From positions 248,001 through 312,000 of the forward strand of contig NW_025900948.1 in NCBI RefSeq assembly GCF_022539505.1: a stretch of DNA of 64,000 bases. The letters are read 5' to 3'. Each line of letters starts with the position of its first letter. Positions within the stretch are counted from its first letter, which is position 1. Origin of the DNA: Lolium rigidum. Its lineage: Eukaryota; Streptophyta; Magnoliopsida; Poales; Poaceae. The notes beneath the pieces are model-generated. The model did not search any database. It was given only the letters and a program-made list of their open reading frames with translations, and had not been told where the DNA came from. Below are positions 42,695 to 52,739 of the stretch, piece by piece. The position numbers were made by a program, and so were the translations under genes.

Positions 42695-44151
42695 GAATGC
42701 ATTTCAACCAAGATGGCGTCCTGCTGTACATGACATGGGCTCCCTGTCTCTCCTCATAGTGCTCTGAAGCAATTCTGAAAGATAAACGGAAACCATTTAG
42801 TCTTTCATAACTAGGTTTGATTCATGCTTTTCGAACCCTTCTCCGTTTAGAGTTTTTCTAAGCATCCAGTGGTACAGTGAGGAAGTGGAATCCAGTATTA
42901 GTACAGGTTAAGTTATGAACTTCATATGCCATTTGTCTTTGGCATGGGTTTTAAGGTGTCCCTAACGTGACGCTTCGGCGATAGCGACACCCCCTCACCC
43001 AACCATTTGCCCCCAGCGCCTTGGGATTCTGCCCGCTGTGGCACTTAGGCGTGGGTAAAATGCCATAGGTCACCTTACCGCCTTCAAAACTATGGCCTTT
43101 TGTTTCGACAAAAATGATTGGTTCATGTCTCATAGTATCTGCCTAAGATTGCACCAATTTCTTCAGTAGTGGGCAATGGTAGTTTGTTTCTGGACGACAT
43201 ACTTTGAGACACAATGCTTGGCTTGGACCTGCGCCCAAACAAACAGCAATTGGCTTCACCTCTCTAGCATAATTAGCAAGAGTAAGGAGTTCTGGATAGG
43301 TTCAAATTGTAGGTACAATCTCATTATTTCATTAATATTGTGGCCAACCTGGGAGAGCCTGGGCACAAAACTAATATTTGTTAAGTATATCAACATGTTT
43401 GTTTCATCATTTATTTTCACAGCGCAAACAGCTAATATTCGAGAAACATGATTGTTCATTGGCATACAATGTATTGTACGGTACACCTTATTTGCATTAT
43501 CCCCACCCATTACATTCATATGAATTGGCCATTTTTGGTTTTCTAAGTTTTCTCTAAAATGCATTACCAAGAGATCGTGAGTTCATTGCTAACTTGGTTA
43601 ACATATCTTTTACTGCAGCCATGGACATCTCCTCTGACTGAACTAACTTGGAAAGACTCCTGTTGTTGTTGTTGTTATTTTAGCCGTTGTGAAGGCTGTT
43701 TTGGATATAGCACGGACACACCAGTACATGGTAATATCCTTTGCACTCTTTCATTATCTAGCTCTTTTGACCTGTGAGAATTCTTATGAATACAATCAGA
43801 CAATGTGGATTTTACCATACATCTATTCAAACTGTTCTTAACTCTCGGCCAGGTTTCTTTGTTAGAACATTGCAAGCTTAGGCGTGAGATTGAAACTTGT
43901 AAGAAATGTGACTAGCACTCATTTTTGTTTTCTCTGATGAGTGGAGATTGGAACTTGGTTTCTCCATTTATCCACAATAAAGTATGTACACGTCCATATT
44001 TACAGGGTTTTGTTTTTGACAAGGGTCCATATTTACAGGTTTGTTATGGCAACTCGTGAGGATCAAGAGTTTGTTGCGACAGCTGGGGAGCTGGTCCAGT
44101 TTGTTTCAACTGGCGAACGTTACTAGAAATCTACTTCTGGCACCGGAATCG
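42695..44151. other. Spacer upstream of the F-box gene
   Basis: About 1.45 kb without supported genes. At 42950-43096 an imperfect inverted repeat (gttttaaggtg ... caccttaccgccttcaaaac) may be a small MITE. A directly repeated 15-mer, ggtccatatttacag-like, occurs just before the gene (near 43992 and 44025). The 5' untranslated region of the F-box gene is expected here. Confidence 0.4.
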
Positions 44152-45366
44152 ATGCTCGAGCCAAATCAAAGTGACGCTTCAGGGCTGCCCCCAAATCCTG
44201 CCATGCCCCGTGCTTGCGAACCTTGCTGTCCATGGTCGGACGGCCTCCCACCTGAGCTTCTCGACATCATCCTCCGCTATCTCATCTGCCCCGCCGACCG
44301 TGTCTACTTCGCTGCTGTCTGCCGCGCGTGGCGCTCTGCAGCGCAGGTCCATAAAGCCGCGCCGTGCCAGCTCCCGTGTCTCCTTCTCCCGTCCCTTGTT
44401 TCACCCTCCTTCTTAAGCCTCCACTCCGGAGCCACCCGTCGCCTATACCTCCCGAAGAGCGTTCATGCGGCGCGCCTATGCGGCTCCCACGAGGGTGGCT
44501 GGGTCGCCCTCGCCTTGGACCAGGGGGGAGGGTACGCGGCGGCGAACCTCTGCTCCGGCGCCATGGTTCCTCTCCCTAACTGGCTTAGGATTCCCAGCGA
44601 ACACGGCTGGGTCGACACCAAGTATGAGCACCGTATGATCATCCAAACCGTCACCTTTTCGGGCACGCCGTTGACGGAGGGCTTCCTCGCCGCTGCACAC
44701 GTTTCCAGCGCTTCCAGCATAGCGTTCTGGCGGACAGGGATGAACGGACACTGGATTGGATGCAGGCATGATATGGGCGTGATCGAGGACATCATCTATT
44801 ACAAGGAAGGTTTCCATGTCCTCTCCAGCACAGAGGATGTTGTGGTGTACGCTCCCAACGCCGTCAGCGGTCACCCTCTGGTGATGTCCCGTACCTCCTA
44901 CCTGGTTCAGAAGCGTGCTGACTACAAGCCCAATAGCCACCTGCCCTATACGCACAGCATGTCCCGCTATCTGGTGGAGTCCCGTGGAAAGCTGCTAATG
45001 ATCCTGCGGCTCTTCAGGCCCAAGCGGCGTCGCGAGTTCAGGATCTTTGAGATGAACCTTGCTGCTGGGGACTCTAAAGCTTCCTGGGAGGAGCTCCACG
45101 CGCTTCCTGGACGGGTCCTCTTACTTGGTCGGGGCTGCTCCAGGGCCTACGAGGTGTCTCAGTTCGACAGGCTCCAAGTAGGTAGCATCTATTACCTGGA
45201 CGATGATACAAGCTTCAATCTATCCTGGGCGTTGATCAACGGGAGTAGGCATTCCAGTACGTACATGGGTGGCATCTACGACTTTCACAAAAAATGCAAT
45301 AAGAGGAGGCGCTTCCCGCGTAAATTTACTTTCGAGTGCTCTCTTCCAATCTGGTTTATACCCTGA
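44152..45366 (+). CDS. F-box protein with DUF295 domain
   Basis: A single-exon gene of 404 residues. Residues 29-70 form an F-box (LPPELLDIILRYLICPADRV, FAAVCRAWRSAA), which would bind SKP1 in an SCF ubiquitin ligase. The C-terminal part is a DUF295 region of kelch-like strands (GGWVALALDQGGGYAAANL, LVESRGKLLMILRLF, ending LLLGRGCSRAYEVSQFDRLQ and GSIYYLDDD), which would select the substrate. F-box/DUF295 proteins form a large, fast-evolving grass family. The ATG at 44152 is the first in frame; the frame is open upstream to 44041 without another ATG. No signal peptide is seen and the frame is intact. Confidence 0.88.
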   Translation: MLEPNQSDASGLPPNPAMPRACEPCCPWSDGLPPELLDIILRYLICPADRVYFAAVCRAWRSAAQVHKAAPCQLPCLLLPSLVSPSFLSLHSGATRRLYLPKSVHAARLCGSHEGGWVALALDQGGGYAAANLCSGAMVPLPNWLRIPSEHGWVDTKYEHRMIIQTVTFSGTPLTEGFLAAAHVSSASSIAFWRTGMNGHWIGCRHDMGVIEDIIYYKEGFHVLSSTEDVVVYAPNAVSGHPLVMSRTSYLVQKRADYKPNSHLPYTHSMSRYLVESRGKLLMILRLFRPKRRREFRIFEMNLAAGDSKASWEELHALPGRVLLLGRGCSRAYEVSQFDRLQVGSIYYLDDDTSFNLSWALINGSRHSSTYMGGIYDFHKKCNKRRRFPRKFTFECSLPIWFIP

Positions 45367-45567
45367 ATCATTGTACAGTCTGGCTAGCTAGTACCCTTGA
45401 ATTTTTTGCAATTTATTCTCAGAGATAAGAAGATAGATTCAGGTGAACAAATGTATGGCATGTTGGAAACATCAATCAATTATGTTTTGCCTCACCTTAA
45501 CATGGTCAGCTTGGGCTTGTCTAATCCTTTTCAGGACACCACAATTTAGCATCGAATTTTGTGATAA

Positions 45568-46295
45568 GAGCATGTCTAACAGACCCCCTATTTTTCCCTA
45601 TTTTTCTGCTCTGTAAAACGCGAGTAGAGGGCTTTGTATTCACTTTCTATCGGCCGAAAACTCGTCCTAGCTAGCAGACCCTGTATCCCCAGGTTGAGGA
45701 TACGGGGTCCGCTAGCTCGGACGAGTTTTCAACCTCTCAAAACAGGGTTTTTGACAAATTGGATATTACAACCAATACAACATTCACATTGAATAAAAGT
45801 TTTAAATCACACAATAATCATCCTAATTATTACAATAATGTTTTTCGAAACTGCCAACAAATGTTCTAATGGAATAATTAAACAAATAACAAATGTTCCC
45901 GCAATCAAACAATCAAGATAACTGTTTCACATACGTGTTTCACATACAACAGTAGGAAATGAATGTAAAAACTCATTGGCCATGCAACTGCTAGTGATGA
46001 TCAATCAGATCTTGGTTGAGCTGGTGATAAGTCTCGGCATCTTCAATGTTGCGATGCGCTGCAAGAAAAGATTCAATCCGATCATTGTCATAGGGGGCGG
46101 GTCGGCGGGCGGCGAAGGGGGCCGGATCTGAAGGTTTCCGGCGGCGGCGCGGGGGAAAACAGGTGCGAAATCTGAAATATCTGCGCGCCCTAGCTGCGCG
46201 CCCTAGCTGAAATGGGATGCTGGGTTTGCTCTACCCCGTATTTCAGCGGTTATTATACGGGTTTGACCCTTTTAAAGGGTCTGTTAGACATGCTC
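45568..46295. mobile_element. PIF/Harbinger-type element 2 (728 bp)
   Basis: Terminal inverted repeats GAGCATGTCTAACAGACCC and GGGTCTGTTAGACATGCTC enclose 728 bp. TAA flanks it at 45565-45567 and 46296-46298. It has no ORF of note. The ends belong to the same family as the element at 41646, but the interior differs. Confidence 0.85.
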
Positions 46296-46298
46296 TAA

Positions 46299-47075
46299 GT
46301 GTGCTTCATTGCGTGTCATTTTTGCAACTGGGATTGGTCTATAGCCTATGAGGTGTCTCGGCTCAATGGGATCCAAATAGTACTGCATGCAGTTCTGTTA
46401 TCACCTGGAAGGTGAGGGTTCAAACGGTTGAATGTGCAACGGTGCCTATTCTTATTTCGGGTACGGCTCCATCTCTTGTGCTAAGAAGCAATGCTGAGTG
46501 CAATATCAAGTGTCGTAGTTTTACATCAAATTTAAATTAAAATCGTGTCAATTATTATGCATCGTAGGGGAGGACCGTAATTTGCTCAACTAATCCATAA
46601 CTAATTTGATATTTATTTCTTTTTGCCAGTAAAGAATACTCTTTCGTTGCTGAACTTCTTCAGGCCACGCTTCCCACGCAAGCTAGCAACCCATTTGATA
46701 GAATGATGTGTAACAGCTAGAGGCGAGATGCTAAGAGAGATACTACTTCCGTTCCATAATTCTTGTCGCGGTTTAAATTCTTGTTTTAGAGATTAGTTTA
46801 AGGATAAGATCATTTTGTTTATCTTTAGAGAGGAGCAGCTCTAGTAAAAAAATGATTTGTCTATGGTATCTTTTTTGTGGTTAACGTTTGAAGACTGATA
46901 TAGTTTGATACCCCTTCATAATTAAGAGCTCACTTCTATACCCGCAAAAAAGAAGAGCTCACTTCTAGCTCGGATTTCCTCTATGGAGGTCCTGCGGACG
47001 GATACACCAGTGTCCGCCTATTGTCACGCGAGAGCACCAAACACCTAGTTCCTAAGGCATAGGGCCAATCACGAT
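46299..47075. other. Spacer with a Stowaway-like end
   Basis: Near 46748 tacttccgttccataattct resembles the terminal motif of Stowaway MITEs (CTCCCTCCGTTCC...), but no partner end is seen. No gene is supported. Confidence 0.4.
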
Positions 47076-47710
47076 CACTAGTAGAAAAAGGGGCAATAGG
47101 TCCGGTCCATTTGGGCCTTCAGTCCCGGTTCCCAAACCGGGACCAATTAGGCGGGACTAAAGGGGCACCTTTAGTCCCGGTTCAAAGTTTAACCGGGCCT
47201 AAAGGCCTTGACACGTGGTGCGGCCAGGGAGCTCGCAGTGGAAGGCCTTTGGTCCCGGTTCGTGGTACGAACCGGGCCTAGGTTTCTGCCGCGGCGGAGA
47301 ATTGCTATTTCTCCGCCGCGGCACAGGTTTAGGCTGTACCAGCGTTTCTCCGCCGCGGCGAGTTTCAGCAATGCATATATATCATTCAAGAAACCACAAA
47401 AAATCGTCATGAATATATATAGACATCGTCAACAGTACACGACATCGTCAACAGTACACGTAATGCATGCATATTTACAATACAACATCTCCTCGACGAA
47501 TATCCTCCGCTGTCACGATCTGCCGATAGTGCTCTCCACCTGGGGTAATGACCTCGGTAAGAAAGAATCCCGCGATTTCCTCTTGAATTGCTCGTATTTG
47601 ATCCTCCGTTATGAGAGTGTCCCGCAGGCGTATCATCTATATATATTTAAAAAATGAGATCATTATAAATATATATGAATAGAACTCAATACAATAGATG
47701 GTACTAATTA
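47076..47710 (+). mobile_element. CACTA transposon, left end, interrupted by the Mutator element
   Basis: It starts cactagtagaaaaaggggca. Subterminal copies of tttagtcccggttc and gggaccaattaggcggg follow, in both orientations, as in Triticeae CACTA elements. No transposase is visible. The Mutator element was inserted at 47711, and the 56-bp stretch after it (63156-63211) probably continues this element. Confidence 0.7.
47702..47710. repeat. Left 9-bp target duplication of the Mutator element
   Basis: TACTAATTA, identical to 63156-63164. A 9-bp duplication is diagnostic of Mutator elements. Confidence 0.9.
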
Positions 47711-47806
47711 GGGATTTCTATTTTCATGCCCCTGGTTCGTTAGTTGTACTCAGTTTTCCCCAGTCCCTTAGTTTTTCCTCAGTTTTCCCCTCCTCTAGTT
47801 TGAAAC
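47711..47806 (+). repeat. Left terminal inverted repeat of the Mutator element
   Basis: It matches the reverse complement of 63059-63155 with a few differences (catg for gtg, agtccc for agcccc, a lost C). Weaker similarity continues inward (aggtcagaggtcttgaccgt). In MuDR the terminal repeats hold the promoters of both genes. Confidence 0.9.
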
Positions 47807-47999
47807 ACGCACAAGTGTTGGAACGGCCGGTAGCCGTTAGGTCAGAGGTCTTGACCGTTAGTCTGACCGGGTGGGGCCGCACAGGGGCAGCTCCTCCCTG
47901 ACCGTCTCGTGCTGACGGGTAGGGTCGGGAGACACGTCGGAGCAGCCATCCATCTATCGCTGACGTGTGGGCCGTTTTATTTCATGATTTTATACGCGG

Positions 48000-48520
48000 T
48001 GCTGCCAATGACAAATGGGGCCGCTCTATAGGGCTGCCGCAGCCAATGACCAATGGGGTCGTCTATTTTTCAGGAAAAGACATATATTGCCGCTCTGTGG
48101 GGCTGCCGCAGCCAATGACCAGTGGGGTCGTCTATTTATTTAGAGAAACTCATATATTGCCGCTCTGTGGGGCCTCCGCAGCCAATGACCAGTGGGGTCG
48201 TCTATTTTTCAGGAAAAGACATATATTGCCGCTCTGTGGGGCTGCCGCAGCCAATGACCAGTGGGGTCGTCTATTTATTTAGAGAAAATCATATATTGCC
48301 GCTCTGTGGGGCCTCCGCAGCCAATGACCAGTGGGGTCGTCTATTTTTCAGGAAAAGACACATATTGTCGCTCTGTGTGGCTGCCGCAGCCAATGACCAG
48401 TGGGATCGTCTACTTATTTAGAGAGAAAAATCATATATTGCCGCTCTGTGGGGCCTGCGCAGCCAATGACCAGTGGGTCGTCTATTTTTCAGGAAAACTC
48501 ACATATTGCCACTCTGATAT
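48000..48520 (+). repeat. Higher-order tandem array of 69/70-bp units
   Basis: About seven units of the form catatattgccgctctgtgg, then gccgcagccaatgaccagtg and gggtcgtctattt. Two monomers alternate, one ending ttcaggaaaaga (69 bp) and one ending tatttagagaaa (70 bp), giving a 139-bp period. Each unit carries a CCAAT box. Long ORFs across the array only reflect the repeat. It lies between the left terminal repeat and the second gene, where a promoter is expected. Confidence 0.85.
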
Positions 48521-48912
48521 ATGTCTTTAGAGAATATCATAGAGAGAAGCAACAAGTTCGCTAATTAATTATTCTTAAGCTAGACCGGAGAACCGCTGGC
48601 AGCTCGTTCCTCACCGTCGGACGGAGCAGCCATCACCGGCGCCTCGTCGCGCCGTCGGCTCTGTCCCCCGGCGGCGTTGGATGAACTGCGGCGCTGCACG
48701 TCAACCACGGCTCCAGCACTTGTTTCGTCCGCACGCATTGTACCCACCGCAGGAAAGTCCGCCGCAAGCAGATCCGCCGCCCACGACGACCGGGATTTGT
48801 TCCGCGCACCAATTGGTATAGCTTGGTAAGACCTCCGCTTCTGCCTCCCCCACCCCCTAATAGATTCGGTTCCCGTAATTTATTGGAGTTTGCAGGTACG
48901 AAATAGTCCTCA

Positions 48913-50358
48913 ATGTCTGGTCGTAGCGGGTACACCGGCGAGGGTGGGGATTCGATCATGTCGTGGCCACGTTCTACTTCTCCTACCTCGTCGGAAGTGC
49001 AGGTATCTAGCTTCAGCTCTCTGTACTACCGTTGAATTTGAAGTTCCGCCATGGCCTGTTGGGGTGATTTCAGTTGTTCTTTTCTCCATTATTGTTACAG
49101 TTAGCTGTGCAAGCCGATGATCCATGGTACATTGCATACCAAGATGAATCAACCCAGTGGTGTAGCCGGAGGATGGATTTGGAGGAGAAGGTGGCCAATT
49201 TAGGTGATGAATTGGCCCGTAAAAACCTGATGATATTCGAGCTGAAGCGTATTGTGGAGGAAGAAAAGAAGAATTCAGAGCTTATTCGCAAGGAGAAGTT
49301 GAGAGTTGAGACAGATCTTGCCGTATTTGATCAAGTGGTAGAAAATCTAGAACATGAACTTAAAGTGATGGGAGAGGACGGCTCTCATTTCCCCCCCAGA
49401 CAGCTCTCAGCCATCTACAGTACTTGGCCTCCACTTCCTTCGTCGCCGGGCAGATCCGGAGCCACTCCGCCGGAATAGCCGGCCGGAGGCGGTGAAGGTG
49501 ACGCGCCGGAGTAGTATAGGTTAGTTTAGGTCCTTCTTTTTTTAGATTTTCTGTTTACCCTTGTGGATCTTGGCTTGATGCCCGTGTTGAGGTGGTGGCG
49601 GTGGAGTCTGGGCTTCTCCATGCTGCCGGCGGCGGTGATGCAGCTGCTCGTGGTTCTCCGGTGGTCGGAGCCAGATGCGAGCGGCGGCAAGACGGCGTCA
49701 TCCTCTCCAATAAAGGCCTTCTTCGAGTCTCCAGATCTGGGAAAAATCGTTGTCGATCCCCCTCTCTCTAGCCACCGCGGCGGTGGAGATTGGGAGAGGA
49801 TCTCCGACGACCCTGCTTTTGGCAGATCTGCGGGCTCTCCTCTGGACTGGCGTCGGCGACCTCGTCTCTGCTTCGGCTACTGCGACGACCTCTTCTGCAA
49901 CTGGATTCATGGTGATCTCAAAAATCCAATCCAGTTTGCTTCCTGGGTGGCGCGGCTATTACTCTGGCCTCCACAAGATTCGCCGGAACTGCTCCTCGCC
50001 CCCTCCTTCAACCTCCGGCGGGAGGCCCTCTTCACCTTGCCATTTGACGGCAAGGACGCGGCTGGCGATGGTGGCAAATGCATCGCCGGCGAGGTCGGGA
50101 TTGGCATGAGGACTCGATGGCGTTTTGGAAATTATTCTAGGGTCCTTTGTGCAAATCGGAAGGATATGGTTGTAATTTCCTTTTCTTTCAGGTCCTTCCT
50201 GCAGTATTGTAAAATTTTTGTTTATTAATGCCAGTTCTGGGACCTTCGGGTCCCTTCCCCTGTTAAAAAAAAAAGTGATGGGAGAGGAGAAAAGTAGATT
50301 CATCTGTGCAGTTTTATTAGGTGTCATCCCTGTCCTAGCAGTTATGTGGTTCTGGTAG
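48913..50358 (+). pseudogene. Second gene of the Mutator element: coiled-coil protein with hydrophobic tail, broken by a retroposon
   Basis: Exon 1 (48913-49002) starts MSGRSGYTGEGGDSIMSWPR. A GT-AG intron of 98 bp leads to exon 2 at 49101 (LAVQADDPWYIAYQDE). A charged helix follows (DLEEKVANLGDELARKNLMI, KRIVEEEKKNSELIRKE), probably a coiled coil. At 49378 the frame is cut by a retroposon. Beyond it (50289-50358) the frame continues into a hydrophobic end (FICAVLLGVIPVLAVMWFW, stop), as in tail-anchored membrane proteins; the uninterrupted length would be about 145 residues. The MSWP start recalls GRF-type zinc-finger proteins of Triticeae, but no zinc finger is present. As it stands the frame ends at 49478 with a foreign tail. 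A possible leader exon lies at 48640-48835, ending at a GTAAG. Confidence 0.65.
49379..50271 (+). mobile_element. Poly(A) retroposon (893 bp, LINE-like 3' end) inside the second Mutator gene
   Basis: A perfect 17-bp target duplication, AAAGTGATGGGAGAGGA, flanks it (49362-49378 and 50272-50288), and it ends in about 10 A after tgggaccttcgggtcccttc. This marks target-primed insertion of a 5'-truncated LINE or LINE-like RNA. A 221-codon frame (49563-50228, GTG start) crosses it but has no recognisable domain. Confidence 0.85.
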
Positions 50359-50715
50359 ACGATTTAGTATAGAATTGTTATTCAGTAGATGGCTCTAACC
50401 ACTGTATTTTGTGGTGGCTCTAAGCACTGTATTTTGGTGTACAATTTCCTACTTGTGCTAAGTAATGCGCACGATAATTTTAGAATGCATGAACATTTTA
50501 TAAAAGTGAAGGGATCCCAAAAGTGAAAGCATGTACCAGCCTCCGGATCAAATACATATCAATATCTTCCCAATCAAGTTGGGATAGAATTCAAATCATA
50601 CATACGGATGTACATGGACACATCAAGAACGTGGAGAAGCTTTTTTTGAGACGGAGGTAGTAGTTCGAACAATTTTATCCCATTTGGAAATTGAAAAATA
50701 CAAATTTATCATAAT

Positions 50716-51081
50716 TTATCCCAATTTGCGGCGTCGAACACGGTCATCTGCGCCATCAAACGTTGAAGCGATGTTATCGGCGATGGCTTCAATGTTCGTG
50801 GCATCGATGACCAGTGTCGAAACCGCCGTTGTCTTGGTGTACTTCATCAGCGATGGATCTGCGGAGGGCTGGATCGGCGGCTTTGCAGCGCGGTTGTAGA
50901 CGATGGCTTCAATCGTCTTGGCATCGATTCGCACTCTCGGCACCGGAAGTGAGACATCAACAGGCTCCGACATTGAAGGCTGGGTCCGCGCCGTCGAAGC
51001 GATGTTGTAGGCGATGGCTTCAATGTTCGTGGCATCGATGACCACTGTCGGCACGGCCGCCGTCTTGGTGTTCTTCATCAT
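50716..51081 (-). CDS. Hypothetical 121-aa protein with internal repeats (Mutator element interior)
   Basis: The minus-strand frame holds three related blocks: TVVIDATNIEAIAYNIAS near the start, the diverged RVRIDAKTIEAIVYNRAA in the middle, and TLVIDATNIEAIADNIAS near the end. Spacers contain PSMSEPVDVSLPVPR and PSADPSLMKYTKTTAV. The DNA is likewise triplicated (ggcgatggcttcaatgttcg recurs). The start is M or MM at 51081. It lies between the two main genes, on the transposase strand. No known domain is recognised; repeat expansion of a short helix motif is possible. It may not be a real gene, but the repeats keep frame. Confidence 0.35.
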   Translation of the reverse strand: MMKNTKTAAVPTVVIDATNIEAIAYNIASTARTQPSMSEPVDVSLPVPRVRIDAKTIEAIVYNRAAKPPIQPSADPSLMKYTKTTAVSTLVIDATNIEAIADNIASTFDGADDRVRRRKLG

Positions 51082-51180
51082 TCAACAGATCTGAGAATAG
51101 AATCCTCACCGGTTAGAGACAGAGAGAGACAGAGAGAGACATTTCAACTATTTCTGACGGTTAGATCCTCACCGGCACTC

Positions 51181-51440
51181 TTAGATCCACGGCGCACGCA
51201 CGGTTAGATCCGCGCCGCCGCACGCCGCCGCACGCACGGTTAGATCCGCGCCGCCGCACGCCGCCGCACGCACGGTTAGATCCACGCCGCCGCACGCACG
51301 CACGGTTAGATCCGCGCCGCCGCACGCCGCCGCACGCACGGTTAGATCCGCGCCGCCGCACGCCGCCGCACGCACGCACGGTTAGATCCGCGCCGCCGCA
51401 CGCCGCCGCACGCACGGTTAGATCCGCGCCGCCGCGACCG
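51181..51440. repeat. GC-rich tandem repeat (about 32-36 bp unit)
   Basis: Units of the form cacggttagatccgcgccgc followed by cgcacgccgccg repeat about seven times with small length changes. They give spurious ORFs with ACGGADLTVRA repeats. A further acaga/gagag repeat lies just before it (51115-51140). Confidence 0.8.
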
Positions 51441-51659
51441 CCGTAGTAAGAGAGGAAATACGAGAGAGGAGGATGCGACTGGAATATGCGACCGCCGTGG
51501 TTGGTAGGTATGTGCTCTGCTCTTGTCTCCGTATGCGTCCATCGTGGTAGAGAGAGAGATACAGGCCGTCGGATCATAAATGATCGAACGGTGCAAGCGT
51601 TCGTTGAGCTTTCAACTAACCAAGATCCGTGTGACATACATCTCGACCAATCGGAGATC

Positions 51660-51850
51660 AGCCGGTGAGTACAAGTTAGGAAAACTGAGTAGAACTAAGA
51701 GGGGGAAAAGTGAGGAAATGTTTATCGAAGGGCAAAACCGAGTATGACCGAGTAAAACAAGTGGGCCCGGAGGGGGAAAACTGAGTAACACTAAGTAAAA
51801 CAGGGGCACCCAAATAATAAACGGACTAAGGGAAATTGAAGCTTTTGGCA
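51660..51850 (-). repeat. Internal block resembling the Mutator terminal repeat
   Basis: Segments such as ggaaaactgagtaacactaa and caggggcacccaaat follow the pattern of the right terminal repeat (ggaaaactgagtacaactaa, caggggcacaaaaat), in the same orientation but clearly diverged. It would make 47711-51850 a self-contained Mutator unit. Confidence 0.5.
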
Positions 51851-52181
51851 TAAAAATTGTAAAATTGTGTTATTTGAACAATATATTACATTTTGGCCGA
51901 CTAGATATTGTTTGCAACTCAAAGATACACAAGTGTGACGAATTTGGACTCATTTGGACAAAGTTTGTAAGCATAGTGGGTATTTGGGAGGTGTATTGAG
52001 CAGTAAAGCCCCGCATCTTCATATCTAGTAGCTCATGGACTAGGAAGTGGTTTTGAAGCTTTTGGCATAAAAACTTCATATCTCTATATTTCCTTTTCCA
52101 TTATTATTTCTCTAGGTTGTAGGTAACATAACAAGGCTCCATGGGAAGGTTCCACCATGTTTTGAATTATTTTGAATTGAA

Positions 52182-52221
52182 CCCTAAAACCCTAAAACCC
52201 TAAAACCCTAAAACCCTAAAA
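52182..52221 (+). repeat. Short telomere-like repeat (CCCTAAAA)n
   Basis: Five copies of ccctaaaa in a row. The unit has eight bases, one A more than the usual plant telomere unit, and the array is internal to the transposon. Confidence 0.85.
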
Positions 52222-52239
52222 TGATAAATGTGGCTTAAA

Positions 52240-52440
52240 TGTGGCATACAAATTGTTCATACAAATTCAAATTGTTCAACACAAAGGGATCCCCAATACA
52301 AAGGGAACCACAATACAAATTGTTCATACAAATTCAAATTGTTCAACACCAAGGCATCCCCAATACAAATTGTTCAACACAAAGGGATCCCCAATACAAA
52401 GGAAACCACAATACAAATTGTTCATACAAATTCAAATTAG
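52240..52440. repeat. Repeats of caaattgttcatacaaattc / ggatccccaatacaaa
   Basis: The two short units alternate about three times, opening three overlapping frames that encode nothing recognisable. The array lies downstream of the transposase stop. Confidence 0.75.
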
Positions 52441-52739
52441 TTGTTCAGAATAAAATCTTTCTCTTGCTCCTGGTGTGACTCGCCGGGCCACCACCTTACT
52501 CCGGGTAACCCTACCAGGGATATTACCGGTGTCTACCTTCCTTTTGCCCTCTTTCTTGTTCTTCTTTTTCTGCAAAGCTTGTGCTTTTTCTTCTGCCATG
52601 TACTCTTCGAAGTTAGCTTCTATCATGGCCTTACTACTTTCGAGGCATTCTTGACTATACTGTTCCCTCTCCTCTAGACTCATCGGTTGAAGCCATTCTA
52701 CATCCATCTGTTCCCTCTGCTCTCGATCCATCGGTTCAA

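Noticed and set aside
47965..48530. Three overlapping ORFs of 89-105 codons
   Set aside because: They arise because the tandem units happen to lack stops in rotating frames.
49563..50228. 221-codon ORF
   Set aside because: Lies wholly inside the poly(A) retroposon, needs a GTG start and has no recognisable domain.
51181..51440. CRISPR-like regular repeats (also 48000-48520)
   Set aside because: Units are directly adjacent without unique spacers, and the DNA is a plant nuclear genome. They are tandem repeats.
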